Shown: positions 35,248-44,159 of the stretch, piece by piece
How the letters are laid out: every line of letters starts with the position of its first letter
Position numbering within the stretch: position 1 is the stretch's first letter
Program-made: the position numbers and the translations under genes
DNA from: Ardenticatenaceae bacterium
GTDB lineage: Bacteria > Chloroflexota > Anaerolineae > Promineifilales > Promineifilaceae
Length of the DNA stretch: 64,000 bases
NCBI GenBank assembly: GCA_020634245.1
Contig: JACKCC010000008.1
Span: 453,395-517,394 of the forward strand
Direction: 5' to 3'
The notes under the pieces: model-generated
Seen by the model: the letters and a program-made list of their open reading frames with translations, nothing else
Told to the model about the DNA's origin: nothing
Databases searched by the model: none

Positions 35248-35933
35248 TGTTTTTTCCGCTTGCGCCGCGTTTGCTGGAAAATTTCGTCGGGGCTGAGGCC
35301 CTGCTCCAGCATCGCCTGCCGCTTGGGTTTGAGCGCGCCAGTGGGGCAAACGCCAACACATTGGCCGCAGAAGACGCAGGTCGTATCGGGCATCCCGTCG
35401 CCCATGAAGGTACCGATTTGGGTGTGGAAGCCACGGCCGTTAAAGCTAAGGGCAAACGTATACTGGGCATCCTCAGCGCAAACCTGCACGCAGCGCCAGC
35501 AGTTGATGCATTGATTGTAATCGCGCAGGTAAAACGGATTGTCGTCATAAATGGGGGCCGTGCGCTTTTCGCCGCCGTTAAAGCGAGTCTTGTCCGCGCC
35601 ATATGCTTCCAGATGGGCCAAAATCTCCGGCGCTTCTTCCAAATTGACAGTCGAAGCCAGCATTTCCAGAATGGTGCGCCGACCACGCCGCACAGCTTCG
35701 CTTTGCGTGTTGACATTCATCCCCTCAGCCACCTGGGTGACGCAAGCCGCCGCCTGCACCCGCCAGCCCACATCCACTGAACACAAGCGGCACAGCCCGT
35801 TGGCCGACAAATGCGGATGGTAGCAAATGACGGGAATATCGATCCCCGCTTCTTTGGCGGCATCATAAATCGTTGTGCCCGCCGGTACAGTCACTTCTTG
35901 TCCGTCAATGGTGAGGGTGATGGATTTAGTCAT
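35244..35933 (-). CDS. Fe-S subunit of formate dehydrogenase (HoxU/NuoG N-terminal type)
   Basis: The 229-residue product equals the NuoG-like N-terminus of long FdhA proteins: a 2Fe-2S domain (CYHPHLSANGLCRLC and AACVTQVAEG), then two 4Fe-4S sites, CINCWRCVQVC and CVFCGQCVGVCPTGAL, before a basic tail. It would connect the cysteine-type FdhA (31506) to the NuoEF-type subunit (36779). In the other formate dehydrogenase of this window the same domain is fused to FdhA. The start overlaps the fdhD stop (ATGA), and its own stop overlaps the SnoaL-like start. Confidence 0.9.
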   Translation of the reverse strand: MTKSITLTIDGQEVTVPAGTTIYDAAKEAGIDIPVICYHPHLSANGLCRLCSVDVGWRVQAAACVTQVAEGMNVNTQSEAVRRGRRTILEMLASTVNLEEAPEILAHLEAYGADKTRFNGGEKRTAPIYDDNPFYLRDYNQCINCWRCVQVCAEDAQYTFALSFNGRGFHTQIGTFMGDGMPDTTCVFCGQCVGVCPTGALKPKRQAMLEQGLSPDEIFQQTRRKRKKQ

Positions 35934-36730
35934 TTAGTCTCCAGTCTCGTAGTCTCTATTCTGTACCCTAAAATTCGCTCCGGGTGAGTGTAAATCCGCA
36001 TCCGATCCTGGCGCAGATAGGCGACGATGGTGATGTTCCACGCTTCGGCCAGGGCCACGGAAAGGCTGGTGGGCGAGGTGCGGGAACAGATGATGGGGAT
36101 GCCCATGCGCCGCGCTTTGTTGATCATTTCGCTGCTGATCCGACCGCTGCTGAGCAAAATCCTGTCCTCGGTAACAACATTGGCCTGCAAAGCAGCCCCG
36201 GCCAGTTTGTCCAGGCAGTTGTGGCGGCCGACATCCTCGACTTGCAGTAAAACTTGATCGTGAGTGGCGAGAACGGCCGTATGCACCCCTCTCGCTTCTC
36301 TGTACATTTCAGCCCCCAAATGAAGCTGTTTCATCAACGCAATTAACTGCTCAGGCGTCGCTGCCAAATCCGAATCCAGCGGCTCATGCTTTTGCGATAA
36401 ATCATCAAAGGTCACGCCACCGCCACAGCCGGCGGTAACGATGGCCCGCTTGGGCAGTTCCAGCCCGGCATCTTGCAGCCAGACATCGACGCAGGTTTTG
36501 CTTTTAGACGGCCGTACCAGACGCACGTCTGCAGCATTCTGAATCAGCCCCTCGTTGAACAAAAAGCCCAGCGCCAATTGATCCAGGTTGTGCGGCGAAC
36601 ACATGAACGTCGCCAATTCCTGGCCATTAACCGAAATACAGGCCAACGCCTCCTCGACAACGGCACCGTCAATGGTTTGCGGGCCATGTCCGTTTAAGCT
36701 GATGTAGGTTGCAGGTTTGGTTCCAGTCAT
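35930..36730 (-). CDS. fdhD: Formate dehydrogenase sulfurtransferase FdhD
   Basis: FdhD passes sulfur from IscS to the bis-MGD cofactor and is needed for active formate dehydrogenase. The 266-residue product has the family's VEEALACISVNGQELATFMC start, the HNLDQLALGFLFNEGLI block, a cysteine loop TAGCGGGV (one Cys rather than the CxxC of E. coli), and the C-terminal VGRHNCLDKLAG and SSGRISSEMINKA motifs. It is the second gene of the cysteine-type operon, 48 bases after the NuoEF-like gene and overlapping the Fe-S subunit gene. It could serve both formate dehydrogenases. Confidence 0.95.
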   Translation of the reverse strand: MTGTKPATYISLNGHGPQTIDGAVVEEALACISVNGQELATFMCSPHNLDQLALGFLFNEGLIQNAADVRLVRPSKSKTCVDVWLQDAGLELPKRAIVTAGCGGGVTFDDLSQKHEPLDSDLAATPEQLIALMKQLHLGAEMYREARGVHTAVLATHDQVLLQVEDVGRHNCLDKLAGAALQANVVTEDRILLSSGRISSEMINKARRMGIPIICSRTSPTSLSVALAEAWNITIVAYLRQDRMRIYTHPERILGYRIETTRLETK

Positions 36731-36758
36731 TTTCGTTATCGGTAAGCGGTAATCAGTG

Positions 36759-36793
36759 AACGGTAATCCGATAACCGATTACGGATTACCGTT
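36759..36793. repeat. 12-bp inverted repeat at the end of the NuoEF gene
   Basis: AACGGTAATCCG (36759-36770) and CGGATTACCGTT (36782-36793) form a perfect stem around 11 bases, overlapping the stop codon at 36779. It may attenuate transcription into fdhD. Confidence 0.6.
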
Positions 36794-38524
36794 TACCAGT
36801 TCCGGCCACAATTTGATTGCGCTCATTACCGCCGAGGCTGCCGTCTGACCCAGGCCGCAGAGCGAGGTTTCAGTCATCGTAAAGCCGATGTCGAGCAGGG
36901 TTTGTTTGTCGGTTGGTTGAGGACCACCGTCGTGAGCGATCCGATCCAGGATTTCCATTTGCCGTTGAGTGCCCAGCTGGCAGGGAAAACATTTGCCGCA
37001 GCTTTCGTGGGCAAAGAAATGGCTGAGTTGATAGAGCGCCTGCCGCAGATCGGCCGTTTCATCAAAGACCATGATGACGCCGGAACCCAACGGGAAGCCG
37101 TTGGCGCGGGAATCTTCGTAGGTCAAAGGCACATCCAACTTATCCGGGCCGATAAAGGCGCCGGCCGCGCCGCCCATCAAAACGGCTTTGATTGCTTTGC
37201 CACCGGGTACGCCGCCGGCCATCTCGATCAGTTCCCGCGTCGTCAGGCCAAAGGGGACTTCGTAGACGCCTGGTTTGGCTACGTGACCGCTGAAGCAGAA
37301 CCATTTGGTTCCCGGCGACCCTTTTGTGCCCAGCTTGAGCCATTCGTCCAGCCCAACGGAGATGACGGCCAGAACAGCGGCGAAGGTTTCGACGTTGTTG
37401 ATGACGGTGGGCTGCTGGAAGAGGCCTTGCGTCGTGGGGAAGGGCGGCTTGATGCGGGGAAAGCCCCGTTTGCCCTCGATGGCTTCAAAAAGAGCCGTTT
37501 CTTCGCCGCAGATGTAAGCGCCCGCGCCCAGCCGGACTTCGATGTCGAAGTGGAAACCGGGACGGCCCATGATGTTACGCCCCAGGTAACCGGCCTGGCG
37601 GGCCAGGGTTACGGCCGTTACCAACCGCCGGTAAGCCCGTGGATATTCACCACGTACAAAAATCCAGCCATTCTCCGCGCCCACTGTGTAAGCGGCAATC
37701 GTCATCGCCTCAATCAGGCTGAACGGGTCTTCCTCCAGCAAGCCGCGATCCTTGAACGTGCCCGGCTCGCTCTCGTCGGCATTGGCAATGATGTGCTTTT
37801 GACTGGGGTCGCCGGGTGCGCTGCGCGTGTATTTCCACTTTTGACCGGTGGGGAACATCGCCCCGCCGCGCCCCAAGATACCGCTGGCTTCCAGCATTTC
37901 GACGATTGCTTCCGGCGTCATGGCCAGCGCTTTTTTGAGGCCAGTGTAACCGTCATGCTTTTCGTAATCGGCCAGGCTCCAGGGGATGACTTTGCCAGCG
38001 CGGGCCAGCTTGAGCAGGGGGTATCCGTATTTCTGAATACGCGGTTCTGGATGCGCCCCGGCCAGGAAATTGTTAACGTCGGCCGGGGTCAGATGACCGG
38101 CCGGATCGTGGCCGAAGAGGGCGTTGGGGCCATGTTCGCACATACCCAGGCAGGGAACGCGCTCATAGGTAACGCTACCATCGGAACTGGTCTGACCATC
38201 TTGCAAGCCCAGCCGATCTTCCAGCGTGCCGATGAAGTCCGCCGAACCAGCCAGGCGGCAGGCCACATCATCGCAAACGCGGATAACGCGCCTGGCTGTC
38301 GGTTCGTTGTAGAACATGGTGTAGAACTCAATCACGCCGTGGATGTCGGCCAGGGGAACGCGCAGGGTTTGGCCAATGGCTTGCTGGACTTCACGGGGCA
38401 GCCAGCCGTAGACGGCCTGGGCTTCATGAAGGAGGGGGAGCAGAGCATCACGGGAACGGCCGTTATACCTCTCCAAAATCGGCTGTAGAGGAGTTAAATC
38501 AACAGATGTGGTTACTGCGGTCAC
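36779..38524 (-). CDS. fdhB: Formate dehydrogenase NADH-binding subunit, second copy (NuoE-NuoF fusion)
   Basis: The 581-residue product has the same layout as the gene at 26883: a NuoE-like 2Fe-2S domain (CDDVACRLAG and PCLGMCEHGP) and a NuoF-like domain with GRGGAMFPTGQKW, NADESEPGTFKDR, GAGAYICGEETAL and ESCGKCFPC. It is the first gene of the cysteine-type formate dehydrogenase operon. The start is GTG at 38524, with GAGGTG 7 bases upstream. The two copies are clearly paralogous, so the island holds two complete electron paths to NAD+. Confidence 0.92.
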   Translation of the reverse strand: MTAVTTSVDLTPLQPILERYNGRSRDALLPLLHEAQAVYGWLPREVQQAIGQTLRVPLADIHGVIEFYTMFYNEPTARRVIRVCDDVACRLAGSADFIGTLEDRLGLQDGQTSSDGSVTYERVPCLGMCEHGPNALFGHDPAGHLTPADVNNFLAGAHPEPRIQKYGYPLLKLARAGKVIPWSLADYEKHDGYTGLKKALAMTPEAIVEMLEASGILGRGGAMFPTGQKWKYTRSAPGDPSQKHIIANADESEPGTFKDRGLLEEDPFSLIEAMTIAAYTVGAENGWIFVRGEYPRAYRRLVTAVTLARQAGYLGRNIMGRPGFHFDIEVRLGAGAYICGEETALFEAIEGKRGFPRIKPPFPTTQGLFQQPTVINNVETFAAVLAVISVGLDEWLKLGTKGSPGTKWFCFSGHVAKPGVYEVPFGLTTRELIEMAGGVPGGKAIKAVLMGGAAGAFIGPDKLDVPLTYEDSRANGFPLGSGVIMVFDETADLRQALYQLSHFFAHESCGKCFPCQLGTQRQMEILDRIAHDGGPQPTDKQTLLDIGFTMTETSLCGLGQTAASAVMSAIKLWPELVNGNP

Positions 38525-38659
38525 GTGGGCACCTCGTTACAGAATCACAAGTTAGCGGGATATGCCCCATTTTATGAGAAACTGACACAAAATCAAAGAT
38601 GTACTCAAGAATGTGAGATGGGGATGAGAAACGGCCGTGTCAGAACACATACCCAAGCA

Positions 38660-41620
38660 TTATGCCTCATTTTCCACCCCTATAGTCCTCAGCCAAACCC
38701 GAAACACAGAGCCTTTGCCAAACTCGCTGGCCGCCTCTACCCGCCCGCCATGCAAATCAACAATCTCTTTAACAATTCCCAGGCCCAGGCCTGTTCCCGG
38801 CACGCCTAACTGAGCCACACGCTGCCCGCGGTAAAATCGCTCAAACAAATGCGGCATATCATCCGGATCAATTCCCATCCCCGTATCTTGAAGCATCAGG
38901 CAAACCTCGTCATTTTCCTGGTAAGTCTTGACTTCAATGCTGCCTTCAGGTGTGTAATTGACAGCATTGGTCAATAGATTGGTGACAACCTGGGTTAATT
39001 GGTGCGGTGCAGCCAATATCAATGGCAGATCCGTATCCGGTAAAAACCGTAATCGGAGGCCAGCAGCATTAATTTGTGGCAGTTGTGCTGTAACAACCTG
39101 GGAAACAATCTCATTCAAATCGACCGGCTTGAACATTCCACCTTGATCTCGGCTCGCTTCCAGGCGCGAAAGGTCCAGAATATCTTCTACTAATTGGCGA
39201 ATCCGAGCCGTCTCTTTTTGCAGCACAGACACATAATGTTCTCGCCGATCGGCGCGGCCCCGTTCTAGTAAATCCAGATACATGGTCAAATTGGTAATCG
39301 GCGTGCGTAGTTCATGGGAGACGTCGGACACAAATTTGGATTTTAAGCGGTCCAACTGTTGTAGTTGTTCGTTGGCTCCGGCCAGTTCCTGAGTCCGCTC
39401 GGCCACTCTTTTTTCCAATTCGGCTGCGTGCAGGCGCATCTGGTCGTTCAGCCTTATTGTTTCCAACGATCGCCCAATTTCTTCGCCCACGGTTACTGCC
39501 AGGTGAATGTCGCTGTCAGAAAATTCCCTGGTTTTTTGAGAATGAACGCCTATAACACCGATAATTTGTTCGCGCAGGGCTATAGGGACCATCAGGATGG
39601 AGTTGATGCCTCTATCTGTGAGAACACTTTTCATTTCGGGTGGTAGAGAAAGATGGCTAATGTCTGACAAAGCAACTGCCACCCCGTTGTCGAAAAATCG
39701 TTGCAACACAGGGTTCCCTTTTACCGGAACGTGCCTGTTCTTGATCGAGGATAACTCATCGGACAAACTTTCAGCAATAATGCGAACATTCTCGCGAGTC
39801 TCATCAAGTAGAGCACAGACGGTTTGCGGCACACCAAAGTAACGAGCCAATTCCACGCAGCCGATTTGGAGCATTTCGGTTTCATTTTGGGAAACGGCCG
39901 TAGCCGCAATGATCCGGTTCAATAAATCTAGTTCTCGTGCCCGCTGCCGCGTTTCCTCAAAAAGCCGCGCATTTTGAATCGCCACGCCAACCTGCCGGCC
40001 CACCAATTCCGCCGAACTCCGATCTCTTTCGGAAAAAATATTTTCTTGCGAAAAATAGAAAAGACCCAACGCTCCCAAACAAGTATCACCGGCAACAATA
40101 GGCACAAACAAAAACGCTTGAACACCGGCAGCTATCCATTCTGTCAAAGCATCGGGATGATCGGCATAAGCATGTTCCATAATCGCCTGGCGCGTTTTCG
40201 TAACCCGCCAGGCTAATCCACGTCCTTCGGGAACAGGCCGCCACTCCAATGCTTCCGGCATGTTAAATAAATAGGGATATGTCATCATTTGACCGTCAGT
40301 CGATACCAGCGCCAGCGCCGCACCATCCGCATCGACCAAACCGGCCGCCAATTCAACCACTTGTTTCAAAACGTGGGGCAAATCCAGGGTAGCATTCGTT
40401 GCCTGGACGACCTGGCTGACCTGCTGCTCGCGGCGCAGGTTTTCCCCTTTCTCAGCAAAAAGTTGGGCATTATGCAGCACAAGCGATGCCTGCACGGCAA
40501 ATGCGGAAAGGATACGTGCATGCTTGGGCAAGTAAAAATTCGGCTCCTGCTTATCCAATGAAAGCAGTACATAAATTTCGCCTTCAACGATAATGGGAAC
40601 CCCAATCCAACTACGAATATGGGCGCCAGCTTCAATTGTGATCCAACCCGGATATTTTGCTGTATCAGGAATGATGACGGGCTGTTTGAATTGGATGAGC
40701 TGCGACAAATTAGGCGTTTCTTCGATTATAAAAACTGTGTTTTCTGCTTTAGCCGCCTGGTCGAGTAAAGGATCACGCTCACGGGTACGAACAACAACGG
40801 CACGGCCGTTTCCCACCCGCAGCAAACTCATCGTGTCATACGGCACAACGCGACCAATCTGGTCGAGCAAAATATCCATGACTTCATCCAGGTCCAGCGT
40901 CGCACTCAACGCCAACCCGGCTTCCCGCAATGACTCGGCCAGAATCCGCTGCTCCCGGTCGGCATCCTGTATGGCCTTACGACGAGTGACATCCTGCTTC
41001 ATAGCAATATAACGGCTGATCTGTCCCTTTTCGTTCAAAACCGGTGTGATGGTTTGCTCTTCCGTGTACAGGCTGCCGTCTTTGCGCCGGTTCACCAATT
41101 CGCCCTGCCAGACACTGCCGCCCATGATCGTCTGCCACATCTGAGCATAAAAAGCATCGTCATGCTGGCCCGATTTCAAAATATTGGGGGTCTGCCCAAT
41201 TACCTCATCCGGCAAATAGCCGGTTAATTGGGTAAATGCAGGGTTAATCCAGGTAATACGGCCGTTATCATCCGTAATCACAATTGCATTCGCCGCCGAC
41301 GCCAGAGCCGCACTCTGCCAATGGAGCTGCGTCTCCGCTGCTTCTAGATTAACTATCGCCCGACTCAAATCATCTTGCAATTGGGAAAAATAATGAAACC
41401 CCAAATGAGTCATTAAAAAAGCAATCAACAGGCCAATCGCCGAATTGACTAATACAGCAGAAACAGAAAGCCCCAACCCGAAATAATTATAAGCTTCCGC
41501 GATAAAAACCAGGCAGGCAGCAGCCAAAAACACAACCCATCTGGCTCGTCGCAAACCTTGGAATTCATGTCGTTTGGCAGGCGGTGTACTCTTCATCAAC
41601 TTACCCAACACCCAGGTCAA
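38660..41620 (-). CDS. Membrane-anchored PAS/multi-GAF sensor histidine kinase
   Basis: The 986-residue product has two membrane helices (about 26-46 and 52-75), a PAS domain (about 100-215; AIVITDDNGRITWINPAFTQ), three GAF domains (about 230-390, 400-560, 575-725), a coiled coil, a HisKA domain with the phosphorylated His in FVSDVSHELRTP, and an HATPase with NLLTNAVNYTPEG, DTGMGIDPDDMP and GTGLGLGIVKE. No receiver domain or response regulator gene is adjacent. The short extracellular loop suggests it senses cytoplasmic signals. The start is unclear: TTG at 41620 follows GGGAGGG; ATG at 41596 is the alternative. It faces away from fhs. Confidence 0.92.
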   Translation of the reverse strand: MTWVLGKLMKSTPPAKRHEFQGLRRARWVVFLAAACLVFIAEAYNYFGLGLSVSAVLVNSAIGLLIAFLMTHLGFHYFSQLQDDLSRAIVNLEAAETQLHWQSAALASAANAIVITDDNGRITWINPAFTQLTGYLPDEVIGQTPNILKSGQHDDAFYAQMWQTIMGGSVWQGELVNRRKDGSLYTEEQTITPVLNEKGQISRYIAMKQDVTRRKAIQDADREQRILAESLREAGLALSATLDLDEVMDILLDQIGRVVPYDTMSLLRVGNGRAVVVRTRERDPLLDQAAKAENTVFIIEETPNLSQLIQFKQPVIIPDTAKYPGWITIEAGAHIRSWIGVPIIVEGEIYVLLSLDKQEPNFYLPKHARILSAFAVQASLVLHNAQLFAEKGENLRREQQVSQVVQATNATLDLPHVLKQVVELAAGLVDADGAALALVSTDGQMMTYPYLFNMPEALEWRPVPEGRGLAWRVTKTRQAIMEHAYADHPDALTEWIAAGVQAFLFVPIVAGDTCLGALGLFYFSQENIFSERDRSSAELVGRQVGVAIQNARLFEETRQRARELDLLNRIIAATAVSQNETEMLQIGCVELARYFGVPQTVCALLDETRENVRIIAESLSDELSSIKNRHVPVKGNPVLQRFFDNGVAVALSDISHLSLPPEMKSVLTDRGINSILMVPIALREQIIGVIGVHSQKTREFSDSDIHLAVTVGEEIGRSLETIRLNDQMRLHAAELEKRVAERTQELAGANEQLQQLDRLKSKFVSDVSHELRTPITNLTMYLDLLERGRADRREHYVSVLQKETARIRQLVEDILDLSRLEASRDQGGMFKPVDLNEIVSQVVTAQLPQINAAGLRLRFLPDTDLPLILAAPHQLTQVVTNLLTNAVNYTPEGSIEVKTYQENDEVCLMLQDTGMGIDPDDMPHLFERFYRGQRVAQLGVPGTGLGLGIVKEIVDLHGGRVEAASEFGKGSVFRVWLRTIGVENEA

Positions 41621-41911
41621 CAGCCCTCCCCAACAGTGTCAACAAAACACACTTCAAAAACAACCAGGGCGAATCGAGTTAAACACCGTACCATCATATC
41701 ACGTTTCCGTACATATGAGTCAATTCTGCGCCAAGTAACCCTCCTAAATTAGAGCCTTCATACCCAACAAAAGACTCCTGGATCGCCCAATTTGCAAAAA
41801 ATCTTCAAAACAAGAACAAGATGCTAACAATTCAAAACATTTTACAGGTAAAAATCTGCCCTGTTTTCACCAACCATGACAACTATCATGTTAGCTAAAT
41901 GACTTTTGTTA

Positions 41912-41940
41912 TTGGGTTCCCTATAGAACTTGGGTATGAT
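41912..41940 (+). promoter_or_regulatory. Promoter of fhs
   Basis: TTGGGT (41912-41917), a 17-bp spacer and TATGAT (41935-41940). This is the best promoter in the 527-bp gap 41621-42147. Confidence 0.6.
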
Positions 41941-41946
41941 AAAGGT

Positions 41947-42147
41947 TGTCCAATCAAGCAATCTACGTTACAAACATGTAGAGGGTAAGCTGCAAAAAGT
42001 CTTTTGGTAAAAACCATTATTTTTTGTGGTTTACTTGGGGAAAACGGGAGAACCCTTGCCGTTTAATTCAAAACACTTTCCCGTATTCACCAGCCACTTA
42101 ACATCGTTATTTTTAGAACCCAAATAATTTTCAAAAGGAGCATATCT
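41947..42147 (+). other. Long AT-rich leader of fhs
   Basis: If the promoter at 41912 is used, the leader is about 200 bases. It can form small hairpins, for example around 42010-42035 (GTAAAAACCA with TGGTTTAC). I compared it with what I know of tetrahydrofolate, glycine and preQ1 riboswitches and see no match. The remainder of the gap (41621-41911) is the AT-rich upstream region shared with the histidine kinase. Confidence 0.35.
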
Positions 42148-44046
42148 ATGTTTACCCCGACCCCACTAAAGCTGCGCACCCCGGTGCCTAGTGACATTGA
42201 AATTGCCCAAGAGGCGACCCTTAAACCCATCACCCAAATCGCGGAAGAAGTCGGGCTGCTGCCCGAAGAACTAGAACTCTACGGCAATTACAAAGCCAAA
42301 GTTCATCTATCCGTCCGCGATAGATTGGCCGACCGCCCCAATGGTAAATACATCGATGTCACAGCTATCACCCCCACCCCACTGGGTGAAGGTAAAACCA
42401 CCACCACTGTTGGCTTAAGTCAAGCGCTGGGTGCTCATCTTGGCCAAAAGGTAATAACCTGCATCCGCCAGCCATCACAGGGGCCAACCTTTGGCATCAA
42501 AGGTGGTGCCGCCGGCGGTGGCTACTCCCAAATCATCCCCATGGAGGATTTCAACCTGCATTTGACCGGTGACATTCACGCGATAACGGCCGCTAACAAC
42601 CTCTTGGCCGCCGCCATTGATGTACGGATGCACCACGAATCCTACCAATCCGATGAACGTCTCTTCAACGCCCTCTGCCCAGTAGGTAAAGATGGCAGCC
42701 GCAGCTTCTCCCCCGTCATGTTCAAGCGCCTCCAAAAACTGGGCATTGACAAAACCGATCCCAACGACCTTACCGCCGAAGAAATCAGCAAATTCTCCCG
42801 CCTGGACATCGATCCCGACACCATCACCTGGCGGCGCGTCGTCGACACCAATGACCGCTACCTGCGCGGCATCACCATCGGGCGCGGCAAAAACGAGAAG
42901 TTCCAGCGAGAAACCGGTTACGACATCACCGTTGCCAGCGAAATCATGGCCATCCTGGCCCTGACCACCAGCCTGGCCGACATGCGCGACCGGTTAGGTA
43001 GCATGGTCATTGGCCAGAGCAAAGTCGGCGACGCCATTACCGCCGATGATCTCGGCGTTGGCGGCGCATTAACCGTCCTCATGAAAGACGCCATCATGCC
43101 CAACCTGATGCAGACATTAGAAGGCACGCCGGCCCTGGTTCATGCCGGTCCTTTCGCCAACATCGCCCACGGCAACAGCTCCATCGTCGCCGACCAGATC
43201 GCCCTCAAGCTCGTTGGCCCCGACGGCTACGTCCTCACCGAATCCGGCTTTGGCGCTGACATCGGCATGGAAAAATTCTTCAACATCAAATGCCGTTACA
43301 GCGGCCTCATCCCCAACGCCGTCGTCCTGGTGGCCACGATTCGCGCCCTGAAGATGCACGGCGGCGGCCCCAAAGTGGTTGCCGGCAAGCCGCTGGACCC
43401 GGCCTACACCGAAGAAAATCTGGAACTGCTGGAGAAAGGCTGCGTCAATATGGTCGTCCATATCAAAAACGCGCTGCGCTTTGGCATTCCGGTCGTCGTC
43501 GCCGTTAACCGCTTCAAAGACGATACCGACAACGAAGTCGCCCTGGTACGTAAAATCGCCCTGGAAGCGGGCGCGGAAGACGCGGTGATGAGCAATCACT
43601 GGACGGAAGGCGGTAAAGGCGCGGTTGAGCTGGGCAAAGCGGTTATGGCTGCCTGCGAAAAACCAAGCAACTTCAAGTTCCTCTACCCGCTGGAAATCTC
43701 CATCAAAGAAAAAATCGAAACCATCGCTAAAGAAATTTATGGCGCGGATGGTGTCGAATACTCTGAGAAAGCGGAAGAGCAGATCGCTGACTACAACCGG
43801 CTGGGCTTTAACAAGCTGCCAATGTGCATGGCCAAGACGCACTTGAGCCTGAGCCACGACCCGACGTTGAAAGGAGCGCCTAAGGGCTTTATTTTGCCGG
43901 TGCGTGAGATTCGGGCCAGCGTTGGTGCCGGGTTCCTCTACCCACTGCTGGGTGAAATGAGCACGATGCCTGGTCTGCCCACTCGCCCGGTCTTCTATGA
44001 TGTTGACCTGGATTTGGAGACGGGCAAGGTACTGGGCTTGTTCTAA
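42148..44046 (+). CDS. fhs: Formate-tetrahydrofolate ligase
   Basis: The enzyme joins formate to tetrahydrofolate using ATP, giving 10-formyl-THF. The 632-residue product has the ATP-binding loop TPLGEGKTTTTVGLSQALG (about 71-89), the RQPSQGPTFGIKGGAAGGGY block, the folate-binding TGDIHAITAANNLLAAAIDV, and the C-terminal PTRPVFYDVDLD. It is longer than the common bacterial enzyme of about 557 residues and resembles the longer form seen as the C-terminal part of eukaryotic C1-THF synthases. AAAAGGAG precedes ATG 42148. It is monocistronic with a terminator at 44097. Next to the formate dehydrogenase island it gives formate an assimilatory route. It contains no ACGGCCGT octamer. Confidence 0.96.
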   Translation: MFTPTPLKLRTPVPSDIEIAQEATLKPITQIAEEVGLLPEELELYGNYKAKVHLSVRDRLADRPNGKYIDVTAITPTPLGEGKTTTTVGLSQALGAHLGQKVITCIRQPSQGPTFGIKGGAAGGGYSQIIPMEDFNLHLTGDIHAITAANNLLAAAIDVRMHHESYQSDERLFNALCPVGKDGSRSFSPVMFKRLQKLGIDKTDPNDLTAEEISKFSRLDIDPDTITWRRVVDTNDRYLRGITIGRGKNEKFQRETGYDITVASEIMAILALTTSLADMRDRLGSMVIGQSKVGDAITADDLGVGGALTVLMKDAIMPNLMQTLEGTPALVHAGPFANIAHGNSSIVADQIALKLVGPDGYVLTESGFGADIGMEKFFNIKCRYSGLIPNAVVLVATIRALKMHGGGPKVVAGKPLDPAYTEENLELLEKGCVNMVVHIKNALRFGIPVVVAVNRFKDDTDNEVALVRKIALEAGAEDAVMSNHWTEGGKGAVELGKAVMAACEKPSNFKFLYPLEISIKEKIETIAKEIYGADGVEYSEKAEEQIADYNRLGFNKLPMCMAKTHLSLSHDPTLKGAPKGFILPVREIRASVGAGFLYPLLGEMSTMPGLPTRPVFYDVDLDLETGKVLGLF

Positions 44047-44096
44047 TCCGTTAGTCTGGTAGTCCGGCTGACGATAACCATATGGTTATAAATGGG

Positions 44097-44130
44097 AAAC
44101 GCCTGGCGTGAGTCAGGCGTTTTCTTTTTG
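44097..44130 (+). terminator. Rho-independent terminator of fhs
   Basis: AAACGCCTG (44097-44105) and CAGGCGTTT (44114-44122) pair around an 8-base loop, followed by TCTTTTT. Confidence 0.9.
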
Positions 44131-44153
44131 ACGGCGCCTGATTAACGTATACT
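44125..44153 (+). promoter_or_regulatory. Promoter placing the start codon at the transcript 5' end
   Basis: TATACT (44148-44153) ends 6 bases before the ATG at 44160, with TTTTTG at -35 distance (17-bp spacer). Transcription would begin at or next to the A of the ATG, giving a leaderless mRNA. No ribosome site is present. Confidence 0.55.
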
Positions 44154-44159
44154 TGGGAC

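Noticed and set aside
36902..38488. A 528-codon open frame on the plus strand
   Set aside because: It lies wholly opposite the NuoEF-type gene at 36779, which has clear motifs; long antisense frames are expected in such G+C-rich, codon-biased genes. The same holds for antisense frames at 1139-1951, 27003-28013 and 31878-32933.
41947..42147. Tetrahydrofolate or other known riboswitch before fhs
   Set aside because: I could not match conserved core sequences of the riboswitch classes I know.
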